A DNA stretch of 42,619 bases from Foetidibacter luteolus (GCF_009650435.1 NZ_VVIP01000066.1:1-42619); one strand, 5' to 3'; positions 33,087 to 41,216 are shown, numbered from the stretch's first letter. Notes: generated by a model from the sequence alone, not told the origin. A program made the numbers and translations.

Positions 33087-33667
33087 GACAACTGATGAAT
33101 GAATCTTACCTTCAGGATTTTTATCTTGTAGGTGGTACCGGGCTTGCACTACAGTTAGGGCACCGGCATTCTATAGACATTGATTTATTCACACATGTAA
33201 ATTTTGACCCCCAGGTAATATCGGGTTTATTGGGAGAGACTTTTGGAGAAGCCTATGCTCAGAGAAATTTCAACAGCCTGATGTTATTTGGTTACCTGAA
33301 TTCTGTTAAAGTAGACTTTGTTAATACTAAAGTCCCCCTTCTTTTTCCACTACTGAATATTGATGGTATTAGAATTGCAGATGTTAGGGATATCGCCATT
33401 TTAAAATTTCAGGCGATATTGAAGAGAGGCAGCAAAAAAGATTTTATTGATTTGTATGAGTTGCTTCAAAAATTTGAGATAGGAGAATTACTTAAGCTCT
33501 TTCAACAAAAATATCCAAATGCATCTGATGTGCAGCTACTTATGTCCATGACATATTTTGAAGATGCGGAAGAAGATATCATGCCAGTTGTTTATACTGA
33601 AAAGAGATGGGAGAAAATTAAAGATACAATTAAAAAACATGTAAATAAGTTCATACACAGCAAATGA
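33041..33667 (+). CDS. AbiEii/AbiGii-type nucleotidyltransferase (toxin-like)
   Basis: A 208-residue protein of the nucleotidyltransferase superfamily, used by AbiE/MenT-type toxins to modify tRNA or other targets. Motif I is intact: GGTGLALQLGHRHSIDIDLF with G31-G32 and the two acidic metal ligands D46 and D48; a third acidic residue occurs in VKVDF (91-93). The family's downstream signature, KFQAILKRGSKKDFIDLYEL (122-141), is also intact, so the enzyme looks active. It overlaps the upstream partner by 46 bases and its stop overlaps the aroK start by four bases. Its place inside a metabolic gene run is unusual for a toxin gene. Confidence 0.78.
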   Translation: MLRTDTVEPILVSTLRQLMNESYLQDFYLVGGTGLALQLGHRHSIDIDLFTHVNFDPQVISGLLGETFGEAYAQRNFNSLMLFGYLNSVKVDFVNTKVPLLFPLLNIDGIRIADVRDIAILKFQAILKRGSKKDFIDLYELLQKFEIGELLKLFQQKYPNASDVQLLMSMTYFEDAEEDIMPVVYTEKRWEKIKDTIKKHVNKFIHSK

Positions 33668-34170
33668 AAATATTTCTTCTCGGTATGATGGGTTCCGGTA
33701 AAAGTTACTGGGCAAAAAAACTGGCAAAGAAACTTAAATGCGGGGCATACGACCTGGATTACCTCGTAGAAATGAACGAAGAAAAAACCATCAGCGAATT
33801 GTTCGCTGAAGATGGAGAAGCTTATTTCCGTAAAACGGAGGCTAAAATTTTGCGCTGGTTTGCTGAAAAAAAAGCATTCGTGCTGGCAACGGGCGGTGGC
33901 ACCCCCTGCTTTAATGATAATGTTGAATGGATGAACCAGCACGGCATTACCATCTGGTTAAATGAACCCGTTGAAACACTGGTGGAAAGATTGAAGCCGG
34001 AAAAATCTCACCGCCCGTTAATCAGCCAGTTATCTGATGACGAACTGCATAACTTTCTAAATAAAAAATTGCTGGAACGTACTCCTTATTATGCAAGGGC
34101 CACTTACCAGTTACAGGGCAATAAAATTTCCGACAAGTCCTTCACAGAAATTATCAACAAGCATGCATAA
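33664..34170 (+). CDS. aroK: Shikimate kinase
   Basis: Phosphorylates shikimate at O3 in the chorismate pathway; cytosolic. The 168-residue length is normal. The P-loop GMMGSGKSYWAKKLA starts at residue 7; YDLDYLVE carries the shikimate-binding Asp, FRKTEAK the Arg/Glu pair, and ATGGGTPCF the Gly-rich substrate loop; the lid has HRPLI. The ATG overlaps the stop of the AbiEii gene (ATGA), so translation is probably coupled, and its own end overlaps the DUF423 gene by eight bases. Confidence 0.92.
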   Translation: MKIFLLGMMGSGKSYWAKKLAKKLKCGAYDLDYLVEMNEEKTISELFAEDGEAYFRKTEAKILRWFAEKKAFVLATGGGTPCFNDNVEWMNQHGITIWLNEPVETLVERLKPEKSHRPLISQLSDDELHNFLNKKLLERTPYYARATYQLQGNKISDKSFTEIINKHA

Positions 34171-34549
34171 ATCTTTCATTCTTACCGCGGCGGTATTAGG
34201 CGCCTTTTCTGTTGTACTGGGCGCATTTGGTTCTCATGGGTTAAAAGACAAACTAAACCCAGATGCGCTTAATATTTTTGAAACTGCTGTTAAATACCAG
34301 TTTTATCATGTTTTCGCCTTACTGGCTGCAGGCATACTTTTTCAGTCTTTTGGTAATGGTTGGTTGCTTTGGAGCGGCAGATTATTTATAACAGGTATTG
34401 TGCTGTTCTGCGGTTCATTGTATGCACTCACTTACTTTAAAGCTACCGGTAGCAGCAGCATGAACTGGCTGGGCGCCATTACGCCATTGGGCGGTCTTGG
34501 TTTCATCGCCGGGTGGGTTACCATGGTAATAGCCCTATTGAAGAAGTGA
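34163..34549 (+). CDS. DUF423 membrane protein (YgdD-like)
   Basis: A 128-residue inner-membrane protein with four hydrophobic segments. It carries the family landmarks LGAFGSHGLKDKL after the first span, FETAVKYQFYHVFALL before the second, and SLYALTYF and TPLGGLGFIAGW near the end. The role of DUF423 proteins is not established. Start 34163 is inside the last codons of aroK (8-base overlap); a longer frame from 34091 lies within aroK and is rejected. Last gene of the run that begins with gcdH. Confidence 0.85.
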   Translation: MHKSFILTAAVLGAFSVVLGAFGSHGLKDKLNPDALNIFETAVKYQFYHVFALLAAGILFQSFGNGWLLWSGRLFITGIVLFCGSLYALTYFKATGSSSMNWLGAITPLGGLGFIAGWVTMVIALLKK

Positions 34550-34575
34550 TTTCTATACCAACAAGTAACCTGTTA

Positions 34576-35352
34576 TTATTTACAGGCATATTCCGCTTCT
34601 GACAAATTATAGATGTCCAAAAAATCTAAACCTATTTTACTCTCATCCATAAAAAATTTAACAGGTAACCCTTTGGAATTAAACGCTGTTGCCGGGTAAG
34701 GGTTGTTAACGCTGTAATCCCTGTCAATAAACATCCATACTTTGTTGGTCCGGTGTATATTGGGGTTATTGTCATACACTACATCCCAATCATTCGGGTA
34801 AATAAGATTGCCTTTTGCATCATAGGCATAAGTATTTACAGAGCCACCCCAGGGATCGCTTTGCGTGGCTTTTGAAATACGGCCAAACGCGTCATATTCA
34901 TATTGCGTAACGTATAAAAAAGTATAATCTGTCGGCCGGGGACCGGTAAAATCGGCGGTTATAAAAATGTAAGCTGTATCCAGCACTACCTGGTTTTTCT
35001 TGTTGTAAGTGTAGTAATGCCAGTATTCGTAACCGGATGTTCCGCTGTAGGCGCCAATGTATTCTGTAAGCCTGTGCTGCTTATCATATTTAAAACGTCG
35101 TTCCGGGTTGCCGGTACCTATGTTCTTTACCCGGATTTTTACAGGGTTGCCCCAGGCGTTATATTCAAACCACGCAGTATCCGGCAGCAGGCCCAGTTTA
35201 TCAGGCGCAGCGGTTGTAAGCCGCAGTATACGGCAATCTTTTAAATCGCCATCAGGGTGCTGATGAATGTAATCCAGTACTTTTTTGCAGGAAGAAACCA
35301 TCAATAACAATAACAGCAAAATACCCGGTGTAATGGTGTAATTAATTTTCAT
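34576..35352 (-). CDS. Lipoprotein with YD/RHS-like repeats
   Basis: A 258-residue exported lipoprotein (signal MKINYTITPGILLLLLLMV, lipobox S-S-C). The mature part has several RHS/YD-type turns: WFEYNAWGNPVKI, FKYDKQHRLTEYI, YYTYNKKNQVVL, YEYDAFGRISKA and YAYDAKGNLIYP, each about 25-30 residues apart, consistent with a short beta-sheet repeat domain. No toxin tail follows, unlike full RHS proteins. The function is unknown. A -7-like box on the minus strand (complement of CAAAAGTA at 35465-35472) lies 113 bases upstream. Confidence 0.65.
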   Translation of the reverse strand: MKINYTITPGILLLLLLMVSSCKKVLDYIHQHPDGDLKDCRILRLTTAAPDKLGLLPDTAWFEYNAWGNPVKIRVKNIGTGNPERRFKYDKQHRLTEYIGAYSGTSGYEYWHYYTYNKKNQVVLDTAYIFITADFTGPRPTDYTFLYVTQYEYDAFGRISKATQSDPWGGSVNTYAYDAKGNLIYPNDWDVVYDNNPNIHRTNKVWMFIDRDYSVNNPYPATAFNSKGLPVKFFMDESKIGLDFLDIYNLSEAEYACK

Positions 35353-35590
35353 AACGTGAGTTTTAAAGTGGCATAAAATTATCTTCCGCTTCTGGCGGCA
35401 GACTGTTCAGGTGCTCGTTCACATTTGAAAATTAACAGGGGGAGGAGGATGTTCAGGAATACCACAAAAGTATGCAGCGTTTATGGCATTGTCAATACCC
35501 TGCGGTAGTGTCAATATTCAGGCATGCCCATACCGGCGTTCGTATAAATTGACCTATAACCAGTTAATAAAAAAGTGCGGGAAAAGTTTT

Positions 35591-35983
35591 TTATTGTTTC
35601 CTGAAATATTGTTCTGCCGCTATCGCTATCAGCCAGCAAAGCAATGTACCAACGGCATAGCAAATAATATCAGACCATAAAAAGCCTAATCCGAACAACA
35701 ATTTGCCTATCCTGGTGCTGCGTACGGCCATGGCTACAGAACCATGATATAGCTGGGATACTTCTATTAATACGCCAAGCGCAAAATTCCAGCAGGCCAG
35801 TTTCCATAGGTTTGTTTTAGCAAATATTGCTCTTAGAAAGAAAAGAAAACCGCCAGCCCAAAATACATCGCCACCATATTCAACAACAACCGGGTGAAAC
35901 CAACTTTTATGGTTACGTGTAGCAAGGGCAAGCCATAAAAAGAAGACAAACAGCAGAAAATAAAAAACACGTTTTTTAAGCAT
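35591..35983 (-). CDS. DUF2809 (VanZ-like) membrane protein
   Basis: A 130-residue inner-membrane protein with four spans. Conserved pieces of the DUF2809 family are visible: GGDVFWAGGFLFFL, GVLIEVSQLYHG, AVRSTRIGKLLFGLGFLWSDIICYAVGTLLCW. The family is related in outline to VanZ-like proteins; the function is unknown. The 238-base gap downstream, to the lipoprotein gene, shows nothing except a possible promoter box. Confidence 0.85.
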   Translation of the reverse strand: MLKKRVFYFLLFVFFLWLALATRNHKSWFHPVVVEYGGDVFWAGGFLFFLRAIFAKTNLWKLACWNFALGVLIEVSQLYHGSVAMAVRSTRIGKLLFGLGFLWSDIICYAVGTLLCWLIAIAAEQYFRKQ

Positions 35984-36078
35984 AGGGCAAAAGGTTAAGC
36001 CGCAAATATAAGGTGTTGTTGGTGATTACTGCCCCATGTTGAAGCAATACTATCCCATTCGCTTACTGAAAAGTTGCA

Positions 36079-36143
36079 AAGAATTCCTGCAGATGAAAGT
36101 AGTGCGACGCAACGATGCTGCCACAGGGATATGTCGCCGGCCA
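36079..36143 (+). repeat. Family B element B8, degenerate
   Basis: Only the core and right part remain: agtgcgacgcaac (36100-36112) followed by gatgctgccacagggatatgtcgccgg. The ends are lost. The rest of the 310-base gap before dnaK's terminator shows no other feature. Confidence 0.5.
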
Positions 36144-36225
36144 CCAAATTATTAGGGCTGAAAAACGATGAGGGCAAGGTGCCTGGCTTTACTCTTGCCC
36201 AATACAAATTCTACATGCTCAACAT

Positions 36226-36254
36226 AAAAAAGCCCCCTGTAACTGCAGGGGGCT
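36226..36254 (-). terminator. Intrinsic terminator after dnaK
   Basis: On the minus strand AGCCCCCTG (complement 36246-36254) pairs with CAGGGGGCT (complement 36231-36239) through a 6-base loop and is followed by a run of Ts (complement of 36226-36231). It lies 40 bases past the dnaK stop. Confidence 0.9.
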
Positions 36255-36293
36255 AATCATTATCATCAATCAAATCAGGTCAATCAGCGGTAA

Positions 36294-38216
36294 TTATTTC
36301 ACTTCTTCAAACTGTGCATCTTCTACTGTATCAGAAGAACCGCCCTGGCTACCTGCATTGGGCTGTGCCCCGCCGTTAACATCGGGGCCTGCGCCGTTTG
36401 CAGCACCTGCCGCGGCCTGCGCCTTGTAAATTTCTTCACTTGCAGCAGTCCACGCTGTGTTCATTTCAGTTAAAGCTTTTTCAACAGCATCGGCATCCTG
36501 GCTCTTATGCGCTTCTTTAAGTTTGGCTAATGCGTCCTCAATTGGCGCCTTCTTATCAGCCGGAATTTTATCGCCAAACTCTTTCAGTTGTTTTTCTGTC
36601 TGGAAAATCAGGCTGTCAGCCTGGTTAAGTTTGTCAATCTTTTCACGTGCTGCCTTATCTGTTGCTTCATTGGCTTTAGCCTCATTCTTCATCTTTTCAA
36701 TTTCATCCTTGCTTAAACCGCTGCCAGCTTCAATGCGTATTTTCTGTTCTTTGCCGGTGCCTTTATCTTTAGCGCTTACGTGTAAAATACCGTTGGCGTC
36801 AATATCAAAAGTTACTTCAATCTGTGGTACGCCGCGGGGTGCTGGTGGAATATCTGCCAACTGAAAATGACCAAGGCTTTTGTTGTCTTTTGCCAGGCTT
36901 CTTTCACCCTGTAGTACATGTATTTCCACACCTGGCTGGTTATCGCTGGCGGTAGAGAACACTTCTGTTTTCTTGGTAGGTATGGTGGTGTTGCTGTTAA
37001 TCATGGTTGTCATAACGCCACCCAGTGTTTCAATACCCAGGCTAAGCGGGGTTACGTCCAGTAACAATACGTCTTTTACTTCGCCGGTCAATACCGCACC
37101 TTGTATAGCAGCGCCTACGGCTACAACTTCATCGGGGTTTACACCACGGTTAGGCTTTTTGCCAAAGAACTTTTCTACTATCTCCTGCACCTTGGGTATG
37201 CGGGTGCTACCGCCTACCAGTATCACTTCATCAATTTGCGAAGCACTGTAGCCTGCATCCTTTAAAGCGCCTTCACAAGGTTTTAAACACCTTGCAAAAA
37301 GGTTATCTGCCAGTTGTTCAAATTTGGCCCTTGACAGTTTCAGTACCAGGTGCTTAGGCACGCCGTCAACAGCGGTAATGTAAGGCAGGTTAATTTCTGT
37401 TTCTGAAGATGAAGACAATTCAATCTTTGCTTTTTCTGCAGCCTCTTTCAGGCGCTGCAAAGCCATCGGGTCTTTACGCAGGTCAATAGCTTCGTTTTTC
37501 TTAAACTCGTCGGCCAGCCAGTCCATAATCACTTTATCAAAGTCGTCACCACCAAGATGGGTATCACCGTTGGTTGACTTCACTTCAAAAACGCCATCGC
37601 CCAGTTCAAGAACAGAAATGTCAAATGTGCCGCCACCAAGGTCAAACACCGCTATTTTCATATCCTGGTGTTTCTTATCCATACCGTAGGCCAAAGCCGC
37701 GGCGGTGGGTTCGTTCACTATGCGGCGTACATTTAAACCGGCAATTTCACCGGCTTCTTTAGTGGCCTGCCTTTGTGCGTCGTTAAAATAAGCAGGTACA
37801 GTAATTACCGCCTCATTCACTTCCTGTCCAAGGTAGTCTTCCGCGGTTTTTTTCATTTTCTGCAAAATCATGGCAGAAATTTCCTGCGGGGTGTATAAGC
37901 GGCCATCTATGTCAACACGAACGGTATTATTGTCACCTTTTGCCACTTTGTAACTCCAGTGGCTTATTTCTTCGGTCACTTCGTCAAACCTGCGGCCCAT
38001 AAAACGTTTAACGCTCATAATGGTATTATGAGGGTTGGTAATAGCCTGGCGTTTGGCGGGGTCGCCCACTTTACGTTCGCCATTTTTAAGAAAAGCTACT
38101 ACAGAAGGGGTGGTGCGGCGGCCTTCGTCGTTCGCAATAACCACCGGCTCGTTACCTTCCATAACGGCCACGCAACTGTTAGTAGTTCCTAAGTCAATTC
38201 CTATAATCTTTCCCAT
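36294..38216 (-). CDS. dnaK: Chaperone DnaK (Hsp70)
   Basis: ATP-driven folding chaperone acting with DnaJ and GrpE. The 640-residue length is standard. The nucleotide-binding domain carries GIIGIDLGTTNSCVAVMEG-type motif (KIIGIDLGTTNSCVAV at the start), VITVPAYFNDAQRQATKEAG, IAVFDLGGGTFDISVLELGDG and EVILVGGSTRIPKVQ; the linker DVLLLDVTPLSLGIETLGG and a substrate-binding domain follow; the C-terminal tail is Gly/Ala/Asn-rich and ends VEDAQFEEVK. It is not next to dnaJ or grpE, and I find no CIRCE element upstream. A terminator follows. Confidence 0.98.
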   Translation of the reverse strand: MGKIIGIDLGTTNSCVAVMEGNEPVVIANDEGRRTTPSVVAFLKNGERKVGDPAKRQAITNPHNTIMSVKRFMGRRFDEVTEEISHWSYKVAKGDNNTVRVDIDGRLYTPQEISAMILQKMKKTAEDYLGQEVNEAVITVPAYFNDAQRQATKEAGEIAGLNVRRIVNEPTAAALAYGMDKKHQDMKIAVFDLGGGTFDISVLELGDGVFEVKSTNGDTHLGGDDFDKVIMDWLADEFKKNEAIDLRKDPMALQRLKEAAEKAKIELSSSSETEINLPYITAVDGVPKHLVLKLSRAKFEQLADNLFARCLKPCEGALKDAGYSASQIDEVILVGGSTRIPKVQEIVEKFFGKKPNRGVNPDEVVAVGAAIQGAVLTGEVKDVLLLDVTPLSLGIETLGGVMTTMINSNTTIPTKKTEVFSTASDNQPGVEIHVLQGERSLAKDNKSLGHFQLADIPPAPRGVPQIEVTFDIDANGILHVSAKDKGTGKEQKIRIEAGSGLSKDEIEKMKNEAKANEATDKAAREKIDKLNQADSLIFQTEKQLKEFGDKIPADKKAPIEDALAKLKEAHKSQDADAVEKALTEMNTAWTAASEEIYKAQAAAGAANGAGPDVNGGAQPNAGSQGGSSDTVEDAQFEEVK

Positions 38217-38339
38217 ATAATTGATTTCCTTTAAGGTTAGTATTCAAACTTTTACTGGTTTCCTTCGACAATCATTATGCCACGAGGGGCAGAGGTGAAA
38301 AAATGGCAGAGAGAAAACCGGCATGTTGCCGCCAGGGGG

Positions 38340-38446
38340 ATAATAATCTGGGCGCCTGCCGAAGGCACCGGGCTTTCCGCTCATACTCCGGCACAGGGCC
38401 AACGCACAAAGCTTCACCGGGGTATCCGCTTCAATCCCTGGCGCGG
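38340..38446 (+). repeat. Family A element A6
   Basis: Fully paired outer stem: ATAC (38383-38386) with GTAT (38422-38425), and CCGG (38388-38391) with CCGG (38417-38420). The right end, ccctggcgcggg, matches A5. It lies upstream of dnaK. Confidence 0.78.
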
Positions 38447-38527
38447 GCATTACGTTTTTATGTGCGCATTAGGATATGTATGAACATTTGGGGATACTGT
38501 ATGTAACACACTACGGGAGCTCATCCT

Positions 38528-38623
38528 GGTGCGGGTCTTCACGCACCGGCTCGGTGACCAATTCATTTAATAAGCACGGCGGTTTTGACAGAATATTGAA
38601 AAAATGTCTGTCAAAACCGCCGT
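38528..38623 (-). terminator. Hairpin cluster downstream of arginine decarboxylase
   Basis: A perfect 16-bp inverted repeat, 38576-38591 with 38608-38623 (core GGCGGTTTTGACAG), with a 16-base loop, 30 bases past the decarboxylase stop. No U-run follows, so it may be a terminator of a non-canonical kind or an RNA-protecting stem. Beside it are two mutually exclusive small hairpins: GGTGCG (38528-38533) with CGCACC (38542-38547), and CACCG with CGGTG sharing the same bases. Confidence 0.5.
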
Positions 38624-38652
38624 AAAAAATAGCTGTTAACCTGCTACCTTTT

Positions 38653-40116
38653 CTACAGGTAGCCCAATATTTTCAGCATGCTCTGGGCGCTTTGCTCTTT
38701 GGCATATACCCAGTCAACCAGCTTGCCGTTTTTGTCTTTTTCCACAATAATGTGTTTGGGTGATGGTATCAGGCAATGCTTAATTCCACCGTAGCCGCTA
38801 ATCTGGTCCTGGTAAGCACCGGTATGAAAGAAGCCTACCACCAACGGTTCTTCTTTTTCGGCCGTTTTTTCTTCATCCTTGTCTTTCAGCTTAATATTTG
38901 CCGCCCGGTCATTTACCGAGGTTAGCTTGGGCAGAAACACTTCATTAATGTGTTCTTCAGAATCGTAGTAATCGTGGCTGTCGCAGGTAATGCCGCCCAA
39001 AACCACACGCTGGTATTCATTATCCCATTTGTTGATAGGCAACAGCAGGAATTTTTCGCCAATGCCCCAGGTATCGGGCAGGGTGGTGATGAAGGAAGAA
39101 TCAATCATGTACCATATCTCACGGTCGTTCTGCACTTTCTGGCCGGTAACGCTGTAAATATGCGCCATGCTTTCGCCAACGGTAAAGCTGCCGAATTCGG
39201 TGTAAATATTAGGCATGGGCACTTTTAACCTTTTGCAGGTTTTTTTGATGTTTCCCACAATCTCATTGATCATAAACTGGTAGTCGTACTCAAAACCCAG
39301 CGAATGTTTGATGGGGAAGCCGCCGCCGATATTGATGGAATCCAGTTCCGGGCAAATTTTTTTTAGCTGGCAATACAGGTTAATAATCTTGTTTAGCTCA
39401 CTCCAGTAGTAGATATCGTCTTTTATGCCCTTATTCAAAAATATATGGAGCATCTTTAACTGAAACTTATCCTCGTAGCCTTCAATCTGGTCAACGTAAA
39501 ATTCCAGTATGTCTTTAGCCCGTATGCCCAGCCTGGATGTATAAAAAGGAAAGTTAGGCTCCTCTTCGGCCGCTACGCGTATGCCCAGTTTAAAGGGCTG
39601 TTTTACGCTGCGCTTGTATGCCTGCAGTTCTTCAATATTGTCAAGCACCGGTATTACATTCTTAAAACCGGTATTAATTAACCTGGCAATACGGGAAGTG
39701 TAGCTTTTTTGCTTATAACCGTTGCAGATGATGAAGATATCCTTGGTTATTTTCTTTTTCTCATACAGCCTGTTAATAATCTCAATATCGTATGCATAAG
39801 ATGTTTCCAGGTGTATATCGTGTTTAAGCGCTTCCTCCACCACAAAGGAAAAGTGCGAACTCTTGGTGCAGTAGCAGTAAAAATACTTACCCTCGTATTT
39901 ATGTTTTTTAAAAGCGTTGTCAAACAGCTTTTTGGCTTTGTTTATCTGCATGCCAATCTTGGGCAGATAAGTTAGCTTCATAGGCGTTCCATATTTCTTA
40001 ATCAGCGCCTGGAGGTCAAGCCCGTTAAATTCAAGATAGCCGTTATCGTTAACGTTAAACCCTTCCTGCGGAAAGTGGAAAGTTTGCTTCACCAGCCCGG
40101 TGTAAGTATTGTTCAT
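38653..40116 (-). CDS. speA: Arginine decarboxylase-like PLP enzyme (fold III)
   Basis: Predicted to decarboxylate arginine to agmatine for polyamine synthesis. The 487-residue protein is the shorter type found in Bacteroidota, not the 650-residue E. coli SpeA. The PLP lysine is K85 in CYCTKSSHFSFV; other parts are HIHLETSYAYDIEI-type substrate barrel segment (DIHLETSYAYDI), IGGGFPIKHSLGFEY (phosphate-binding glycines), TEFGSFTVGESMA and VLGGITCDSHDYY (catalytic Cys region at the dimer interface). Diaminopimelate decarboxylase is the nearest alternative, but the length and CTKSSH form favour arginine. No partner genes adjoin it. Promoter at 40160-40189. Confidence 0.85.
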   Translation of the reverse strand: MNNTYTGLVKQTFHFPQEGFNVNDNGYLEFNGLDLQALIKKYGTPMKLTYLPKIGMQINKAKKLFDNAFKKHKYEGKYFYCYCTKSSHFSFVVEEALKHDIHLETSYAYDIEIINRLYEKKKITKDIFIICNGYKQKSYTSRIARLINTGFKNVIPVLDNIEELQAYKRSVKQPFKLGIRVAAEEEPNFPFYTSRLGIRAKDILEFYVDQIEGYEDKFQLKMLHIFLNKGIKDDIYYWSELNKIINLYCQLKKICPELDSINIGGGFPIKHSLGFEYDYQFMINEIVGNIKKTCKRLKVPMPNIYTEFGSFTVGESMAHIYSVTGQKVQNDREIWYMIDSSFITTLPDTWGIGEKFLLLPINKWDNEYQRVVLGGITCDSHDYYDSEEHINEVFLPKLTSVNDRAANIKLKDKDEEKTAEKEEPLVVGFFHTGAYQDQISGYGGIKHCLIPSPKHIIVEKDKNGKLVDWVYAKEQSAQSMLKILGYL

Positions 40117-40159
40117 CCTTTTGGGTTAGATAAAATTGTGAACAAAGATTTTTAGGACG

Positions 40160-40189
40160 CAAAAATAGTTTTTTGAACAACTCGCCAAA
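40160..40189 (-). promoter_or_regulatory. Promoter of arginine decarboxylase gene
   Basis: On the minus strand TTTG (complement of 40186-40189), 18 bases, then TATTTTTG (complement of 40160-40167); 43 bases to the ATG. The -33 box touches the T-run of the rplT terminator, so the two signals are packed end to end. Confidence 0.65.
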
Positions 40190-40224
40190 TAAAAAAAACC
40201 GGCCACAAATGCTTGTGCCGGTTT
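40189..40224 (-). terminator. Intrinsic terminator after rplT
   Basis: On the minus strand AAACCGGCACAA pairs with TTGTGGCCGGTTT (one bulged G) through a short loop, followed by eight Ts (complement of 40191-40198). It lies 24 bases past the rplT stop. Confidence 0.88.
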
Positions 40225-40247
40225 CTTTTATAATAGGCTGATAATAA

Positions 40248-40592
40248 TTATTTAACAGACGCTACCAACGCTTTAAAGCTGGCTGGCTCGTTCATGGCCA
40301 AATCTGCCAGAACTTTGCGGTTAAGCTCAAGGCCTTTAACGTTCAGCTTGTTAATAAACTCGCTGTAGGTTAAGCCTTCTTCTCTTACTGCGGCGTTAAT
40401 ACGGGCAATCCACAACTGGCGGTATTCGCGTTTTTTCAGTTTGCGGCCTACGTAAGCGTAGGTTTGGCCTTTTTCAACAACGTTTTTGGCAACGGTATAT
40501 ACATTTTTACGTTTACCGTAAAAGCCTTTGGCGGCTTTAAGCACCCTTTTTCTTCTTGCCCTGGATGCTACGGCATTTTTTGAACGTGGCAT
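40248..40592 (-). CDS. rplT: 50S ribosomal protein L20
   Basis: Early-assembly large-subunit protein binding 23S rRNA. The 114-residue length is normal; it begins MPRSKNAVASRARRKRVLKAAKG with the very basic N-terminal tail, then FYGKRKNVYTVAKNVVEKG, and contains LWIARINAAVREEGLTYSEFINKL, the family signature. It follows rpmI by 84 bases on the same strand. L20 is the classical autoregulator of its own operon in other bacteria, which would fit the folded leader at 40885-40939. Confidence 0.97.
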   Translation of the reverse strand: MPRSKNAVASRARRKRVLKAAKGFYGKRKNVYTVAKNVVEKGQTYAYVGRKLKKREYRQLWIARINAAVREEGLTYSEFINKLNVKGLELNRKVLADLAMNEPASFKALVASVK

Positions 40593-40676
40593 AATTATAA
40601 GTTTGAAGCCGGAAGCACGATAATAAGAACCACCAGCTAAGTTTTAAAATTTGTTTAATTACTTGTGGCGGTTGCT

Positions 40677-40874
40677 TTATTTTAAACGAAGTAAACGCAT
40701 AACGAAATCTTTGTTGGTATCGCCAACCACACCTTTTTTGCGAAGGCTGCGTTTGCGTTTGTTAGATTTCTTGGTTAAGATGTGTCGTTTAAAAGCTTTC
40801 TGGAAGGTGATCTCGCCTGTGCCTGTCACCTTAAAGCGCTTCTTGGCGCTGGAGTTTGTTTTTACTTTTGGCAT
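40677..40874 (-). CDS. rpmI: 50S ribosomal protein L35
   Basis: A 65-residue very basic ribosomal protein; starts MPKVKTNSSAKKRFKVTGTG and contains HILTKKSNKRKRSLRKKG. Start 40874 is the conserved Met-Pro-Lys start; a longer frame to 40955 runs through the leader and is rejected. infC, which in many bacteria precedes rpmI, is absent: the next gene upstream is divergent mnmA, 400 bases away, so rpmI-rplT has its own promoter. Confidence 0.95.
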   Translation of the reverse strand: MPKVKTNSSAKKRFKVTGTGEITFQKAFKRHILTKKSNKRKRSLRKKGVVGDTNKDFVMRLLRLK

Positions 40875-40884
40875 TGTATAATCT

Positions 40885-40939
40885 GTAAGATTACTCCCTG
40901 CTGGCGCCCCGCCACATGCGGGAACTTGTAGAGCCTTAC
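40885..40939 (-). promoter_or_regulatory. Folded leader of rpmI-rplT
   Basis: In the 78-base region between the -7 box and the rpmI ATG, GTAAG (40885-40889) can pair with CTTAC (40935-40939), enclosing the hairpin CCCGC (40908-40912) with GCGGG (40918-40922). It sits where an L20-binding autoregulatory site would be expected. Not matched to a known leader. Confidence 0.35.
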
Positions 40940-40952
40940 GGGAAATGGAGCG

Positions 40953-40960
40953 CAAAAGTA
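40953..40960 (-). promoter_or_regulatory. Promoter -7 box, rpmI-rplT
   Basis: The minus strand reads TACTTTTG (complement CAAAAGTA at 40953-40960), 78 bases before the rpmI start. The -33 box is not clear. Confidence 0.5.
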
Positions 40961-41049
40961 GGGGTTTTGGGGCAAAAAACCGCTACTTCTATTATTTTTA
41001 TCCTTCTTAGCTAACAGGATGGTTTTGCTTCGCAAAATTATTTTTTTTA

Positions 41050-41132
41050 TGGGCCCGGCGGCAGGAACACGTATGAGGCTTCCGTTGCGTCGCACACTTA
41101 GCGTCTGGATTTGCTGTTGAGCTTTTCCCGCA
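41050..41132 (-). repeat. Family B element B9
   Basis: The minus-strand core is ttgcgtcgcac at about 41085-41095, but the tcttgtac part is changed to acttagcgt. The left end, atgggcccggcggcaggaac, is intact. Lies between the divergent rpmI and mnmA genes. Confidence 0.7.
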
Positions 41133-41216
41133 GGGTAGTTTTCCCTGTACAGCGCCAACCCGGCAACCTGTAGAGGCAACTGGTATACCTTAAATATTCC
41201 CCAAACCGAAAACCAT

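Noticed and set aside
36255..36290. Further heptamer array next to the dnaK terminator (tcatcaa, tcaaatc)
   Set aside because: Some 7-base rhythm is visible, but adjacent words match too poorly to separate it from chance.
38217..38340. CIRCE heat-shock operator before dnaK
   Set aside because: No TTAGCACTC-N9-GAGTGCTAA-like repeat is present; only weak promoter-like strings are seen.
38530..38652. Open minus-strand frame ending LNELVTEPVREDPHQDELP after speA
   Set aside because: It has no start codon, it is largely made of the inverted repeats, and it lies directly in the hairpin cluster. It could be a gene remnant but cannot be supported.
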